Shown: positions 42,626-51,422 of the stretch, one piece after another | Numbering within the stretch: the first letter of the stretch is position 1 | Layout: each line of letters starts with the position of its first letter | Assembly (NCBI RefSeq): GCF_003335505.1 | Contig: NZ_QPEX01000028.1 | Span: 186,001 to 250,000 of the forward strand | Reading direction: 5' to 3' | DNA from: Bremerella cremea | GTDB lineage: Bacteria > Planctomycetota > Planctomycetia > Pirellulales > Pirellulaceae | DNA: 64,000 nt | The notes under the pieces: generated by a model | The model's input: only the letters and a program-made list of their open reading frames with translations | Told to the model about the DNA's origin: nothing | Database searches by the model: none | Program-made: the position numbers and the translations under genes

Positions 42626-43603
42626 ATGCCAAATACTAAATTCTTCGATCTGCAAATCAACGGTTACAACGGGGTCGACTTCAATCAAGACGCGATCTCT
42701 GCCGAAGATTTGCGGGAAGCATGCCGGGCCTTGCAGCGTGATAACGTTGAAGGTGTGCTGGTCACGATCATTACCGACGAGATCCAACGGATGGCGGCTC
42801 GCCTCTGTCGAATTGTTCAATTGCGAGCAGCCGACCCACTAGTGCGACGTGTGATCGCTGGTGTTCATGTCGAAGGACCATTTATCAGTGATGTTCCCGG
42901 GTATGTCGGGGCTCATCCGGTCGCGCATGCCAAGCAAGCCGATTGGGGCGAAATGGAGTCGCTGCTTGAAGCAGCGGAAGGGCTCGTCCGAATTGTCACC
43001 CTCGCCCCAGAGCAAGATCCTACACAAGAGGTAATTCGGCGTTTGGCGGACCAGGGGATCGTGGTTGCCGCTGGCCATACCGACGCCTCAATCGACGAGC
43101 TTGATGCGGCGATTGATGCTGGTTTGTCGATGTTTACTCACCTCGGCAATGGTTGCCCACGGCTGATGGATCGCCACGACAATATCATTCAGCGGGCCCT
43201 CAGCCGCTCTGATCGGTTGCACTTTGGCTTGATCGCCGATGGGGCCCATGTTCCGTTCTTCGCCTTGAAGAACTATCTAGAGATCATCGGTATGGATCGC
43301 GTCTTTGTGGTTTCCGATGCCATCGCTGCGGCAGGCTGCGGCCCTGGGGTTTACCCCTTAGGTGATCAGACGGTGACCGTGGGCGAAGATGGTGTCCCCA
43401 GAGCGGAAGACGACAGCCATTTGGTTGGCTCTGCCACCACCATGCAGCAAATGGCTGACAACCTGCGCCGCCATGTTGGCTTAGGGGCGGGGGAAATTCA
43501 ACGACTTACCTCTGGAAACCCTCGTCGCTTGCTGGGTGAGACGGTTGCTATCCCCTTAGGCCTAAGCCTGAACAATGGCGACCGCCAGCCTACTACCTCT
43601 TAG
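42626..43603 (+). CDS. nagA: N-acetylglucosamine-6-phosphate deacetylase, short form
   Basis: A 325-residue amidohydrolase that removes acetate from GlcNAc-6-P. Seen: [20 protein letters not shown] near 84-103, [20 protein letters not shown] near 149-168, [11 protein letters not shown] near 171, IADGAHVPF near 201 and [13 protein letters not shown] near 231-243 with the catalytic Asp. It begins directly at the barrel ([14 protein letters not shown]), so the N-terminal beta-sandwich of typical ~380-residue enzymes is absent. GGGAG precedes the ATG. It is co-transcribed with nagB. Confidence 0.92.
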   Translation: MPNTKFFDLQINGYNGVDFNQDAISAEDLREACRALQRDNVEGVLVTIITDEIQRMAARLCRIVQLRAADPLVRRVIAGVHVEGPFISDVPGYVGAHPVAHAKQADWGEMESLLEAAEGLVRIVTLAPEQDPTQEVIRRLADQGIVVAAGHTDASIDELDAAIDAGLSMFTHLGNGCPRLMDRHDNIIQRALSRSDRLHFGLIADGAHVPFFALKNYLEIIGMDRVFVVSDAIAAAGCGPGVYPLGDQTVTVGEDGVPRAEDDSHLVGSATTMQQMADNLRRHVGLGAGEIQRLTSGNPRRLLGETVAIPLGLSLNNGDRQPTTS

Positions 43604-43702
43604 GCTTCTCGCCAGAATGGCCGTTTCGCCACACCATAAAGCCGTGTGCGCGTTTGTCTCTAACAGAAGACTCACTCGTTGGCCTGGGGGCTGACGGGCG
43701 AG

Positions 43703-44004
43703 TCATTCTCCGATCACTTTCACCAAAACTCGTTTCGGCCTGCGACCGTCGAACTCGCCGTAGAAGATTTGCTCCCAAGGGCCGAAGTCGAGCCTACCAT
43801 CGGTGATCGCTACGACGACTTCCCGGCCCATGATCTGTCGCTTCATGTGGGCGTCGGCATTATCTTCGCCGGTTCGATTGTGAGCATATCGCTGGGGAGA
43901 GGCGTCGAAAGGGGCGAGACCCTCCAGCCACTTCTTGTAATCCTCGTGGAGACCTGATTCGTCATCATTAATGAAAACAGACGCCGTAATATGCATCGCG
44001 TTGC
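43703..44004 (-). pseudogene. Truncated yjbQ copy (C-terminal two-thirds only)
   Basis: These 302 bases repeat 44644-44945, the 3' part of the intact yjbQ gene, in the same orientation. The first 40-odd residues of the family are missing and the sequence changes abruptly at 44005 to unrelated DNA. There are 12 base differences between 43704 and 43841 and none in the remaining 163 bases. The encoded C-terminus still ends KVIGE, so the fragment decays slowly or is recent. Confidence 0.85.
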
Positions 44005-44025
44005 CCATCCCCGATTGGGATACTC

Positions 44026-44319
44026 TTGATCTCCACCCGGAAACCGACGCCGCCGACACCAAAACCACGACGACCAAAAAACATCATAGCCGCTGAACTT
44101 CGAGATGTTTACGCCGAAGTTGCTGCCAAGGCCGCTGATCTTCGAGATCAAGGGAAGACAAACATGGAGGTGTGCGAAGCCCTCAATGACCTTGGCTTCA
44201 AGACTCGCACAGGCAAGCTCTGGCGGCATCCTCAGCAGATCGTGAAGCTGCTGCGGTCGTTCGCTCCTACTCAGAGGGCCGACGATTCAACTCGTCTCCA
44301 ATCCGAAACCAAGGAGTGA
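44026..44319 (+). CDS. Small protein resembling a recombinase C-terminal segment (possible fragment)
   Basis: A 97-residue frame with a TTG start, lying just right of the yjbQ repeat junction. The segment [20 protein letters not shown] near residues 47-66 followed by [12 protein letters not shown] resembles the helix-turn-helix tail of serine recombinases, where a short-motif region tells the protein to recognise DNA. The catalytic domain is absent. The frame is open further upstream across the junction, so this may be a remnant rather than a gene. Its 3' end overlaps the converging 123-residue gene by about 50 bp. Confidence 0.4.
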   Translation: MISTRKPTPPTPKPRRPKNIIAAELRDVYAEVAAKAADLRDQGKTNMEVCEALNDLGFKTRTGKLWRHPQQIVKLLRSFAPTQRADDSTRLQSETKE

Positions 44320-44638
44320 AGCAGAACCATGCCTCACCGGTATCACAGTCCATCATCCGCTGAACAGCTTTCTTGCATGTTTCTCCATCGACGATAGACC
44401 AAGGACTCTTTTGGAAGAGTTTCTCGTCGTCTAGTCTGTATCCGTCGTCATCCAAATACCATGGCTGGCTTCCCTCTTCGTCTTCTTGCTCAAGCAGTGC
44501 GAGAAGCTGTTGTTTTTCGTCATCAGTCCATCGGAAGCACCCACGCAGGGAATCCCCCGTTCGCTCCAACACGGCAAACTGAAACCGATCATCTCGATAC
44601 GCCAACGTGATGATCTCCTCGTGTTCAGGACTGGTCAT
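44267..44638 (-). CDS. Hypothetical acidic protein
   Basis: A 123-residue protein rich in Asp, Glu and Trp, with no signal peptide or membrane segment and no family I recognise. It begins five bases after the yjbQ stop and so is probably translated with it. It lies between the two yjbQ repeats. Confidence 0.55.
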   Translation of the reverse strand: MTSPEHEEIITLAYRDDRFQFAVLERTGDSLRGCFRWTDDEKQQLLALLEQEDEEGSQPWYLDDDGYRLDDEKLFQKSPWSIVDGETCKKAVQRMMDCDTGEAWFCFTPWFRIGDELNRRPSE

Positions 44639-44643
44639 GCCGG

Positions 44644-45066
44644 TTATTCCCCGATCACCTTCACCAAGACCCGCTTGGGCCTGCGACCGTCGAACTCACC
44701 ATAGAAGATTTGCTCCCAAGGGCCGAAGTCGAGCCTACCATTGGTGATCGCTACGACGACTTCCCGGCCCATGATCTGTCTTTTCATGTGGGCGTCGGCA
44801 TTATCTTCGCCGGTTCGATTGTGAGCATATCGCTGGGGAGAGGCGTCGAAAGGGGCGAGACCCTCCAGCCACTTCTTGTAATCCTCGTGGAGACCTGATT
44901 CGTCATCATTAATGAAAACAGACGCCGTAATATGCATCGCGTTGCATAAGAGCAGGCCCTCTTTGATTCCGCTCTTCTGAACGATCTCTTCGATCTTCGG
45001 CGTGATGTTCTCGAAAGCCATCCGAGCCGGAAGGTTGAAGGTCAGGTATTCCGTGTGTGATTTCAT
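44644..45066 (-). CDS. yjbQ: YjbQ family protein (UPF0047; secondary thiamine-phosphate synthase type)
   Basis: A 140-residue protein of the YjbQ/YugU family. Typical features: [20 protein letters not shown] near 38-57, [20 protein letters not shown] near 83-102 with the conserved His, and [20 protein letters not shown] near 109-128. The family forms a trimer and has weak thiamine-phosphate synthase activity; its main role is unsettled. The ATG at 45066 precedes [13 protein letters not shown]. It belongs to a leftward group of four small genes. Confidence 0.93.
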   Translation of the reverse strand: MKSHTEYLTFNLPARMAFENITPKIEEIVQKSGIKEGLLLCNAMHITASVFINDDESGLHEDYKKWLEGLAPFDASPQRYAHNRTGEDNADAHMKRQIMGREVVVAITNGRLDFGPWEQIFYGEFDGRRPKRVLVKVIGE

Positions 45067-45075
45067 TTTCAGGCT

Positions 45076-45309
45076 TTACTCCTCAGCACCTTGATCCAAG
45101 GACGCCTTGAGATCGTCAAGCATTTCCTCGAAATCGTCTGGTCTTACAGTGTTCAATTCACTGGGCCGCAGCCACATGCAAGTGGCGTCCAAATGGGCAA
45201 TTATCGCCTCTGACTCTCCTTGATGAAGCTTTCCCTTCGACCATGGCAGGTAACTGGGGATGTCGAGCAAGCGAACATCTTTTGGGGCATCGGATGAGTC
45301 ATCTGGCAT
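45076..45309 (-). CDS. Hypothetical small acidic protein
   Basis: A 77-residue frame with no recognised family. It lies 6 bp after the DUF4274-like gene and 9 bp before yjbQ on the same strand. Close packing supports a real gene; the ribosome-binding site is weak. Confidence 0.5.
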   Translation of the reverse strand: MPDDSSDAPKDVRLLDIPSYLPWSKGKLHQGESEAIIAHLDATCMWLRPSELNTVRPDDFEEMLDDLKASLDQGAEE

Positions 45310-45315
45310 GGTGAT

Positions 45316-45672
45316 TCACTGCTTCTGTTGGTCTGGATCAAAGTATCGAGGTTGGACAAGCTCGCTGGGCAGCCCACTCTTACGGAGCTTGTAAACCTGA
45401 GTCTTCGATAACTGGTTGTCCTCGATTGGATGATACTGCAAGTTCCGACTTGAGTAGAACCCACTGGTCAATCGTTCCGAAACCGTGTCATGAAGTCGTT
45501 TGACTTCGGCGGTAGCACCGGCCTCAAACCAAGGGCCATCCAACCGCCAATAGATCATCAACGCTGTTGCAAACTCGGTTTCTTCGTCGTCCACGATGGG
45601 CCAGATCGGATCAAGTCCATCATCCCAGTTGTATTGAGCTACCCACTCGTGTTTCTGAACAGGCGTCTGCAT
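45316..45672 (-). CDS. DUF4274-like protein
   Basis: A 118-residue protein. VAQYNWDDGLDPIWPIVDDE near residues 11-30 followed by FATALMIYWRLDGPWF recalls DUF4274, a family sometimes found near polymorphic toxins. The C-terminal part (KTQVYKLRKSGLPSELVQPR) is basic. I took the ATG at 45672 because AAAGGAAG lies just upstream; a TTG ten codons earlier is less likely. It heads the leftward yjbQ group. Family recall is from motif memory and no toxin gene is nearby. Confidence 0.6.
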   Translation of the reverse strand: MQTPVQKHEWVAQYNWDDGLDPIWPIVDDEETEFATALMIYWRLDGPWFEAGATAEVKRLHDTVSERLTSGFYSSRNLQYHPIEDNQLSKTQVYKLRKSGLPSELVQPRYFDPDQQKQ

Positions 45673-46185
45673 TTGGCTTCCTTTGTTTCTGGGATCGGCC
45701 AACGGCTACCAAGGATTATAAGGAACCCTCTCGGCCCGGGCAGATTGTAATGGGAATGCTGACACTGCTCATAGAGAAATGGCCGAGAAGTCAAGCGATC
45801 AGGTGTCTTGCGTTGGGTACCGTTTAGCAGAGATCGGTTCGCTTTTAGATCGCGTTGGAATGGCAGTGGCAAGCTCTTCCAAGCCAAGGTGATCGAAGGC
45901 CAAAAGCAGATTGGTGATAGGCCATCTTGGGGCTGTCGAAGTCTAGCGCACTTTGGCCAACGAAAAAGCAGGTCCCGTTGTTACCACTTGCCCATTAAGT
46001 GGGGGGGTGATCTTGGGTGGTGCTACTCGGTGATACCTCGATATATGTAATTTTGTAAAAGCAAAGAAAAAAAGGGTTTTTTGTAGTTGAGGTTATGATG
46101 GGCACGCGATATCTTGAGGCGCTCTGGACCACCCCTCATCGCAGTTTCCTTTTGCTTCGGCACTTCCTTATTATTGAGGTCCATT
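45673..46185. other. Intergenic region between divergent genes, 513 bp
   Basis: It must hold promoters for the leftward yjbQ group and the rightward DUF1559 gene. Open frames on both strands lack ribosome-binding sites and similarity. A CCACTT/AAGTGG arm pair near 45985-46003 and an A/T-rich tract at 46045-46090 are the only visible features. Confidence 0.5.
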
Positions 46186-47160
46186 ATGATTCTTCCTCGT
46201 TGGCGTCGAGGGTTTACCCTCGTTGAGCTTCTCGTTGTTATTGCGATCATCGGAGTGTTAATCGCACTTCTTCTGCCGGCCGTACAGCAGGCACGCGAGG
46301 CTGCTCGTCGGATGCAATGTTCGAACAATCTCAAGCAGATTGGCATTGCGATGCACAATTATCACGACACCTTTCGCAAGTTGCCGTACGGCTCTTTCAA
46401 TCTCCGCGAGACTTGGCCTTCGAGCGGTACCAACTGGCGAACTCTGATTCTGCCGATGATGGAGCAAGGCAACATCGTCGATAATCTCTCGTTTACGAGC
46501 ACCTCGTCGTTCATGGCTGGCGGTGCCGCTGGGTCTGGGTATCTGGCCGGTAACAAGGTTTTAGAGGATCTTGTTCTAGAAGCCTATCGCTGTCCGTCCA
46601 GCGCGCTGGACGAGTTGAAGGGGCACAACAACGACCATGCGATGAATGCTAACTATGTTGGTAATCAAGGGGCGGCAGTACCAGTTCCTGGTCCTAATAA
46701 CACGATCGGAACTCGAGACTGTGGGCATGGCTATTCATGTAACAACGGCATCTTGGTTGCCAATCAAAATTATGGTTTGAAAGACATTACCGATGGTACT
46801 TCTAACACAGCGCTTGTTTGGGAGCAGTCTGGTTTTGTGAACAAGCTCAACAAAACCTCTAACTACTATGGTGCGTGGTATGGAACACGCCATCCGCGTT
46901 CCGTAGATGATTCTGGTAGCTGCGGTGACTTGTGGCAGACGGGCACGACTTGTTTGCGATATGCACCCAATACAAACGCTGTCCTAACAGGCGCTAGCCA
47001 GATGTACCAAAATAATACGATCATCAATTCTGAGCATCCAGGCGGTGTCATGGCAGCAATGTCGGATGGTAGCGTACGATTCTTCCCTGAAGTACTCGAC
47101 TTCGAAACGCTCAAGCGAGTCGCATGTCGTTACGATGGCCAGGTTATCGGCTCGTTCTAG
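46186..47160 (+). CDS. DUF1559 protein with type IV pilin-like N-terminus
   Basis: A 324-residue protein with GFTLVELLVVIAIIGVLIAL as prepilin-type signal, then PAVQQAREAARRMQCSNNLK, the DUF1559 hallmark, and VMAAMSDGSVRFFPEVLD at the C-terminus. The first 45 residues are almost the same as in the DUF1559 protein at 38757-39692, whereas the bodies differ. GAGG lies six bases before the ATG at 46186. It is followed by a lipoprotein gene. Confidence 0.93.
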   Translation: MILPRWRRGFTLVELLVVIAIIGVLIALLLPAVQQAREAARRMQCSNNLKQIGIAMHNYHDTFRKLPYGSFNLRETWPSSGTNWRTLILPMMEQGNIVDNLSFTSTSSFMAGGAAGSGYLAGNKVLEDLVLEAYRCPSSALDELKGHNNDHAMNANYVGNQGAAVPVPGPNNTIGTRDCGHGYSCNNGILVANQNYGLKDITDGTSNTALVWEQSGFVNKLNKTSNYYGAWYGTRHPRSVDDSGSCGDLWQTGTTCLRYAPNTNAVLTGASQMYQNNTIINSEHPGGVMAAMSDGSVRFFPEVLDFETLKRVACRYDGQVIGSF

Positions 47161-47219
47161 AATCGGGCGGAGTAATTAATAACGCTACTCAAGATATTAT
47201 CGTGGATGAAAGATTCTCT

Positions 47220-47630
47220 ATGACGCTTGGAAAACTCACGCGGTGCCTGCAAGGCACCGCGATGACTGCTGTGTTGCTGCTTGCCGTAGCAGGTTGTTCT
47301 CAAGAAGACCCGATGGGGAAGGTGAAGGGTAAGGTCACCTTCAACGACAAACCGTTTACGGATGAAGCGTCTGTCATCTTTTTTAACTCGCAAACAGGAC
47401 AGGCAACTTCCGCTAATGTGGATTCCGCCGGAGCTTTCCAGCTCGAGCCTATTCCATTAGGAAGCTATAAGGTGTTTCTGGCACCAGTAATCGAAGAAGG
47501 GTATGTCGATCCTAAGCCTATGAAGAGGAACAATTCGATTCCTCAGAAATATTGGAGCGAAGGAACGACCGACATCACCTACGAGGTGGTGGATGGTGAG
47601 CAAGACATGACCGTCGAACTAAAGAAATAG
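47220..47630 (+). CDS. Small lipoprotein paired with DUF1559 gene
   Basis: A 136-residue lipoprotein: lipobox LLAVAGCSQEDP near residues 19-30, then a beta-sandwich with MGKVKGKVTFNDKPFTDEAS near 31-50 and PIPLGSYKVFLAP near 78-90. It belongs to the same general type as the lipoprotein at 38254-38643. The ATG at 47220 gives the signal peptide; the frame is open further upstream into the DUF1559 gene but without similarity. Confidence 0.82.
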   Translation: MTLGKLTRCLQGTAMTAVLLLAVAGCSQEDPMGKVKGKVTFNDKPFTDEASVIFFNSQTGQATSANVDSAGAFQLEPIPLGSYKVFLAPVIEEGYVDPKPMKRNNSIPQKYWSEGTTDITYEVVDGEQDMTVELKK

Positions 47631-47665
47631 CTTTTCTCTCAACCAGAAAGTGGCCATTAAATACC

Positions 47666-47705
47666 AAAGGCGGAGCATGAAAACGTGCTCCGCCTTTTTA
47701 TTTTC
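47666..47705 (+). terminator. Rho-independent terminator after the lipoprotein gene
   Basis: AAGGCGGAGCA pairs perfectly with TGCTCCGCCTT around eight bases and runs into TTTTTATTTTC. It lies about 36 bp past the stop and ends the DUF1559-lipoprotein operon. Confidence 0.9.
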
Positions 47706-47816
47706 TTGCTTGCTTTATCCCATGGCGAGGGCCTAAGCCAGAACCCTACGGTTCCTGGCGGTGTCCTTGGTAGCGCAAGGTGTGATTTAAGGCCGTTTCT
47801 ACGAAGCGTAAGAGCG

Positions 47817-48338
47817 ATGGTGATTGACGTTGGTAATGGAATAGTACTTTCCGCTTTCCGAGCGGACGACACGGAAGTTTGCACTGGCTTGCTTCAGGAG
47901 GCTGAGATCCACCGAGGTTTATCACTCATGCCAAACCCCTATCGACAAGAAGACTTTGAGCGGTGGTTGGCGTTTGTTACCGCAGAAGCGGAGCGTTTCG
48001 GTCGCCCACTGCAGTTTGCCATTCGCGATCAGTCAGGCACGTTTCTTGGTGGCTGTGGAGCAAGCCAGATGGTGGTTGGCCACAAGTGCGAGATTGGTTA
48101 TTGGCTCGGCAAGCCTACTTGGGGACGGGGTATCATGACCGCCGTCGTCGAGTCGCTCTGCAATTACTTGCAGCGCGACTTCCAACTTGTGCGAATCGCG
48201 GCAACCGTATTCGAAGGAAATCTCGCTTCGATGCGTGTGTTAGAAAAGAATGGATTCGCCCGCGAAGCATGTTTGCGAAAATATTATCTCAAGAAAGAGC
48301 GTTATATCGATGGCCAACTGTTCGCCAAGGTTTGGTAA
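47817..48338 (+). CDS. GNAT family N-acetyltransferase (RimJ/RimL type)
   Basis: A 173-residue protein. CEIGYWLGKPTWGRGIMTAV near residues 101-120 is the acetyl-CoA binding region, and EGNLASMRVLEKNGFAREAC near 138-157 followed by LRKYYLKKERYIDGQLFAK is the RimJ/RimL-type C-terminus. Members acetylate protein N-termini or small molecules. I chose the ATG at 47817; a longer upstream frame overlaps the terminator of the previous operon. It converges on the gene at 48348 with only nine bases between. Confidence 0.88.
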   Translation: MVIDVGNGIVLSAFRADDTEVCTGLLQEAEIHRGLSLMPNPYRQEDFERWLAFVTAEAERFGRPLQFAIRDQSGTFLGGCGASQMVVGHKCEIGYWLGKPTWGRGIMTAVVESLCNYLQRDFQLVRIAATVFEGNLASMRVLEKNGFAREACLRKYYLKKERYIDGQLFAKVW

Positions 48339-48347
48339 GCGGCAGGG

Positions 48348-49157
48348 CTAATCCGCGTTGCCGGTCCATTCCAGCACGGCCAGAATCCCACGATGGTCTG
48401 AGGCAACCGGTTCTTCCAAGACTTGAAACTCGATCACTTTCCAACCCTTGGCTGGGCGATACAAAATGTAATCGATCTGGCGATTGGGAGCATCACTCGG
48501 AATCGTGTCGAGGTTCTTCAAGTTGGCGGACGTCCAGTCCTGGAAAATAAGTTTGATCGACTCGCTTTTGGGTGTCGCGTTTAGGTCGCCAGCGAAGAGG
48601 GCAGGGCGATCTTTCCAGCTCTCAGTGAGCTTTTGAATCATTTTTGCCGACTCGACCCGCTCAGCATCGTTCGGGCGGTGGTCAAAGTGAGTGGCCAAGA
48701 ATTTAAGGGGTTGGTCGAGGCCAGGGATGGTGATGTTGGCTTCGATCACTCCCCGCTTTTCCCCTGGGCCAAGCTGCGGCAAAGCGTGGTTGGTCATCGA
48801 GATCGAAGGATAGCGTGTCAGAATGGCATTGCCATACCAACCTCCTTGCAACGGGATGTTTCCCCCGAAAACGGTATTCATTTTCGTTAGTTTGGCCAGT
48901 TCCGCAGCCTGATCGACTTGACCGGTCCGTTGCACGTTTTGATCGACTTCTTGCAAAGCAACGATGTCGGGAGTCGCCTCGTTAATGATCTGGGCAATGC
49001 GGGGCAGGTTAAGCTTGGCATCGGTTCCTTCAGCGTGGTGAATGTTGTAACTGACCACCCGAATCCGCACCGGTTCAGCCGCATGGAGTACAAGGGGAAC
49101 GCACGCCAGCAGGACGGACAGAACCGGAAGAAGTTTCTTCAGCATCTTGAATGACAT
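48348..49157 (-). CDS. Secreted endonuclease/exonuclease/phosphatase family protein
   Basis: A 269-residue exported protein: signal peptide to about residue 26, then the EEP fold with VVSYNIHHAEGTD near 34-46, DIVALQEVDQNVQ near 69-81 (metal-binding Glu), FAGDLNATPKSES near 193-205, RQIDYIL and ASDHRGILAVL near 253-263 (catalytic Asp-His). Such proteins act as nucleases, phosphodiesterases or sphingomyelinases; substrate not evident. It lies 19 bp after the FAD oxidoreductase gene on the same strand. Confidence 0.9.
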   Translation of the reverse strand: MSFKMLKKLLPVLSVLLACVPLVLHAAEPVRIRVVSYNIHHAEGTDAKLNLPRIAQIINEATPDIVALQEVDQNVQRTGQVDQAAELAKLTKMNTVFGGNIPLQGGWYGNAILTRYPSISMTNHALPQLGPGEKRGVIEANITIPGLDQPLKFLATHFDHRPNDAERVESAKMIQKLTESWKDRPALFAGDLNATPKSESIKLIFQDWTSANLKNLDTIPSDAPNRQIDYILYRPAKGWKVIEFQVLEEPVASDHRGILAVLEWTGNAD

Positions 49158-49176
49158 TCGTGAGAAAAAGATGTGT

Positions 49177-51249
49177 TTACTGGACGGGAACTAAGGCTAC
49201 GGCATCGGCCACCACGTAACCGTTGACTCCTTGGTTAGAAAGAGTCACCGTCGTATCACCGCTAAGCTCAAATTGCCCGATCGAAACAAACAGGCTGTCG
49301 ATCGTCGGAGCTTTCTTCTGATTGATTGATCCTTGGAAAATTTCCTTCCCGCCAGAAGTCACGGTGACGGGGACATTGGTGGCGCGGTTGCCATTGTGGG
49401 CATAGGCGATACGAACATCGTACTTGCCTGCTTTCAGATCCTTGGCCGTAAAAGCGATCGATTTTTCGCCGTCGTTCTGGTCATGGACATAGCCAACCCC
49501 TACGAAACCAGTGACAACGCTGCTGACTGGCCAGTCGCCCGTTTTTTGGGCTTCGGTATCGTCGATTACGGTGCCGTCCATCTTCTTCGGGTCTAGCACC
49601 ATACGCGGGGCCTTGGGCTTGCGTTCCATGTGGAGCACTTGGCCATCGGCAAGCAAGCGTTCTTCCAGTTCGGTGTAGTCGACGTCTTGTACGGGAATGT
49701 TCTTGTCGATGGCCATCGAGGCAGCTGTGGCCGCCGACTGGCCCAAGACCATGAAGACAGGTTCCATGCGGATCGAACCGTAGGCAATGTGGGAAGAGGA
49801 AACGCAAACCGGAACCAACAGGTTCGTGCATTCTTCTTTCTTCGGCGTTACGCTGTCGTAGCTAATGGGATAAGCACCACCAGGACTGACTTGAATGTCT
49901 CCTTCGTTGCGAACGTACCCCTTTTCATCCACATAACGCTGCACGTTGTGCGAGTCCATATTGTACGAGCCGAGTCCGATGCTTTTCGGAGTCGGTTTCA
50001 ACGCACGTAGCATCGGTTCGCACATTACCACTGGGCCAATCATGCGGCGGGCTTCACGCACGTAGATCTGATGCGGCCAGTTGCCGTTGTCGACGAACTC
50101 GTCTTTCGCCAGTCCCCACATGTTCATTCGATCTTGAATATCCTTGGGGACCGAAGGATCATTGGCGATGAAATAGAGCCAGCCTTTTTGGTACAGCTCG
50201 TGCTCTTTGATGATCTCTTGACGGCGTTCGTAGCTGGCTTCCGGATAGTCGTAGTTCATACCGATGTTGTCGGTAGAGAAGCCGCCGTGGTTGTTGGTGT
50301 CGGTCTTGGCGTTGGGGGCAGGATCAAACTTGTTGAACACCCCTTTCCAGCCACCTTGCAAGTAACGAGCTAAGAGTGCGTACTCGTTGGGGTCGTACCC
50401 TTCAGGCTTCGGGAACGCGACTTGGTTGTCCTTGGCCGTCGTCAGGCACATACGGAAGCAGTAGGCTTGAATCTTGTCGTCGCCAGTGCCATCTTCGCCC
50501 GGAGGGTCATTCGAGATGCGAGCAAGTAGGCCGCTGCTGGGATCCCCTTCCACGACATAGGCCGATACCGGGAAATCAAACTGATGACTACGAGCCCGTG
50601 CGGTTTGAACCCCGTTAAGCGTTTCCTCGTAGACATCGTTTGCTTCACGGCCAACGTGATACGAGATACCTGCGGCAGCCAGCAAATCGCCTTCATAGGT
50701 GGTGTCCATGAAGATCTTGCCAGAGTAAGACTTGCCTGAGAGGGTTGTGATACTGACGATCTTGCCATCCGCTTTTTTGACCCCGTTCTTGCGATCGAGC
50801 AGTTCTTCACGCACGACGGGAATCTCAAATTCGTCGACCAACTCTTCAAACACTTGCTCCGCGACGTGGGGCTCGAAGACCCACATCGCATCGTCATCCT
50901 TGCGATAACGGCTGTATTGTTCTGGCTTCTGCTGACGCCAGGCCGAGGGTTGATCGTAGTGCTTTTTGACGCGCTGATAGAAGTCGAGCGATATTCCTCC
51001 AATCGCACCCTTATTGCCGCTGTCGGTCCAGCCAAGGCCTCCACTTGTCAGCCCGCCCAGGTGTTTGTCAGGCGAAACGACGATGACGGACTTGCCCATT
51101 TTCTTGGCTTGGATGGCCGCCGTGACTGCTGCCGAGGTGCCACCGTAAATTACCAGGTCATATTCTTCTGACGCCGATTGCGGGGCCGCTCGCAGAGAGG
51201 ATACGAAAAGAGAGAGAACGAATGCTGAGGTGAGGAAGAGTCGATTCAC
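49177..51249 (-). CDS. Secreted FAD-dependent oxidoreductase with golvesin-like C-terminal domain
   Basis: A 690-residue exported protein. The GTG at 51249, with GGAA upstream, yields signal peptide MNRLFLTSAFVLSLFVSSLR. The FAD Rossmann motif DLVIYGGTSAAVTAAIQAKK follows at about 30-49, then LGGLTSGGLGWTDSG. The last ~125 residues (SIAFTAKDLKAGKYDVRIAY, ending NGYVVADAVALVPVQ) form a beta domain like the golvesin/xanthan-lyase C-terminus, likely glycan-binding. The family is common in planctomycetes with sulfatases; substrate unknown. Confidence 0.88.
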   Translation of the reverse strand: MNRLFLTSAFVLSLFVSSLRAAPQSASEEYDLVIYGGTSAAVTAAIQAKKMGKSVIVVSPDKHLGGLTSGGLGWTDSGNKGAIGGISLDFYQRVKKHYDQPSAWRQQKPEQYSRYRKDDDAMWVFEPHVAEQVFEELVDEFEIPVVREELLDRKNGVKKADGKIVSITTLSGKSYSGKIFMDTTYEGDLLAAAGISYHVGREANDVYEETLNGVQTARARSHQFDFPVSAYVVEGDPSSGLLARISNDPPGEDGTGDDKIQAYCFRMCLTTAKDNQVAFPKPEGYDPNEYALLARYLQGGWKGVFNKFDPAPNAKTDTNNHGGFSTDNIGMNYDYPEASYERRQEIIKEHELYQKGWLYFIANDPSVPKDIQDRMNMWGLAKDEFVDNGNWPHQIYVREARRMIGPVVMCEPMLRALKPTPKSIGLGSYNMDSHNVQRYVDEKGYVRNEGDIQVSPGGAYPISYDSVTPKKEECTNLLVPVCVSSSHIAYGSIRMEPVFMVLGQSAATAASMAIDKNIPVQDVDYTELEERLLADGQVLHMERKPKAPRMVLDPKKMDGTVIDDTEAQKTGDWPVSSVVTGFVGVGYVHDQNDGEKSIAFTAKDLKAGKYDVRIAYAHNGNRATNVPVTVTSGGKEIFQGSINQKKAPTIDSLFVSIGQFELSGDTTVTLSNQGVNGYVVADAVALVPVQ

Positions 51250-51422
51250 GAGGAAGATTCCAATGGGGTAAGATAATGTTGAGGTTCTCCTATCGTAGCT
51301 CAAACCCAGCGCGGTTCAAACTAGCTAAACGTCTTGCTATTGGGGGATTTTTTGTTGCTAGTTTTTTGGGTAACGAGCACAATTAACAGATCCTCATTTT
51401 CATCATAATTTTGGATGTCTTC

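Larger units (their letters stand above)
43703..44945. repeat. 302-bp direct repeats flanking a 639-bp spacer
   Basis: Repeats at 43703-44004 and 44644-44945 are offset by exactly 941 bases. The spacer carries a rightward 97-residue frame and a leftward 123-residue gene. Recombination between the repeats would delete both and leave one intact yjbQ. Confidence 0.8.

Noticed and set aside
43703..44004. Insertion-sequence or transposon origin for the yjbQ repeats
   Set aside because: No terminal inverted repeats, target duplication or transposase; the repeat is host-gene sequence.
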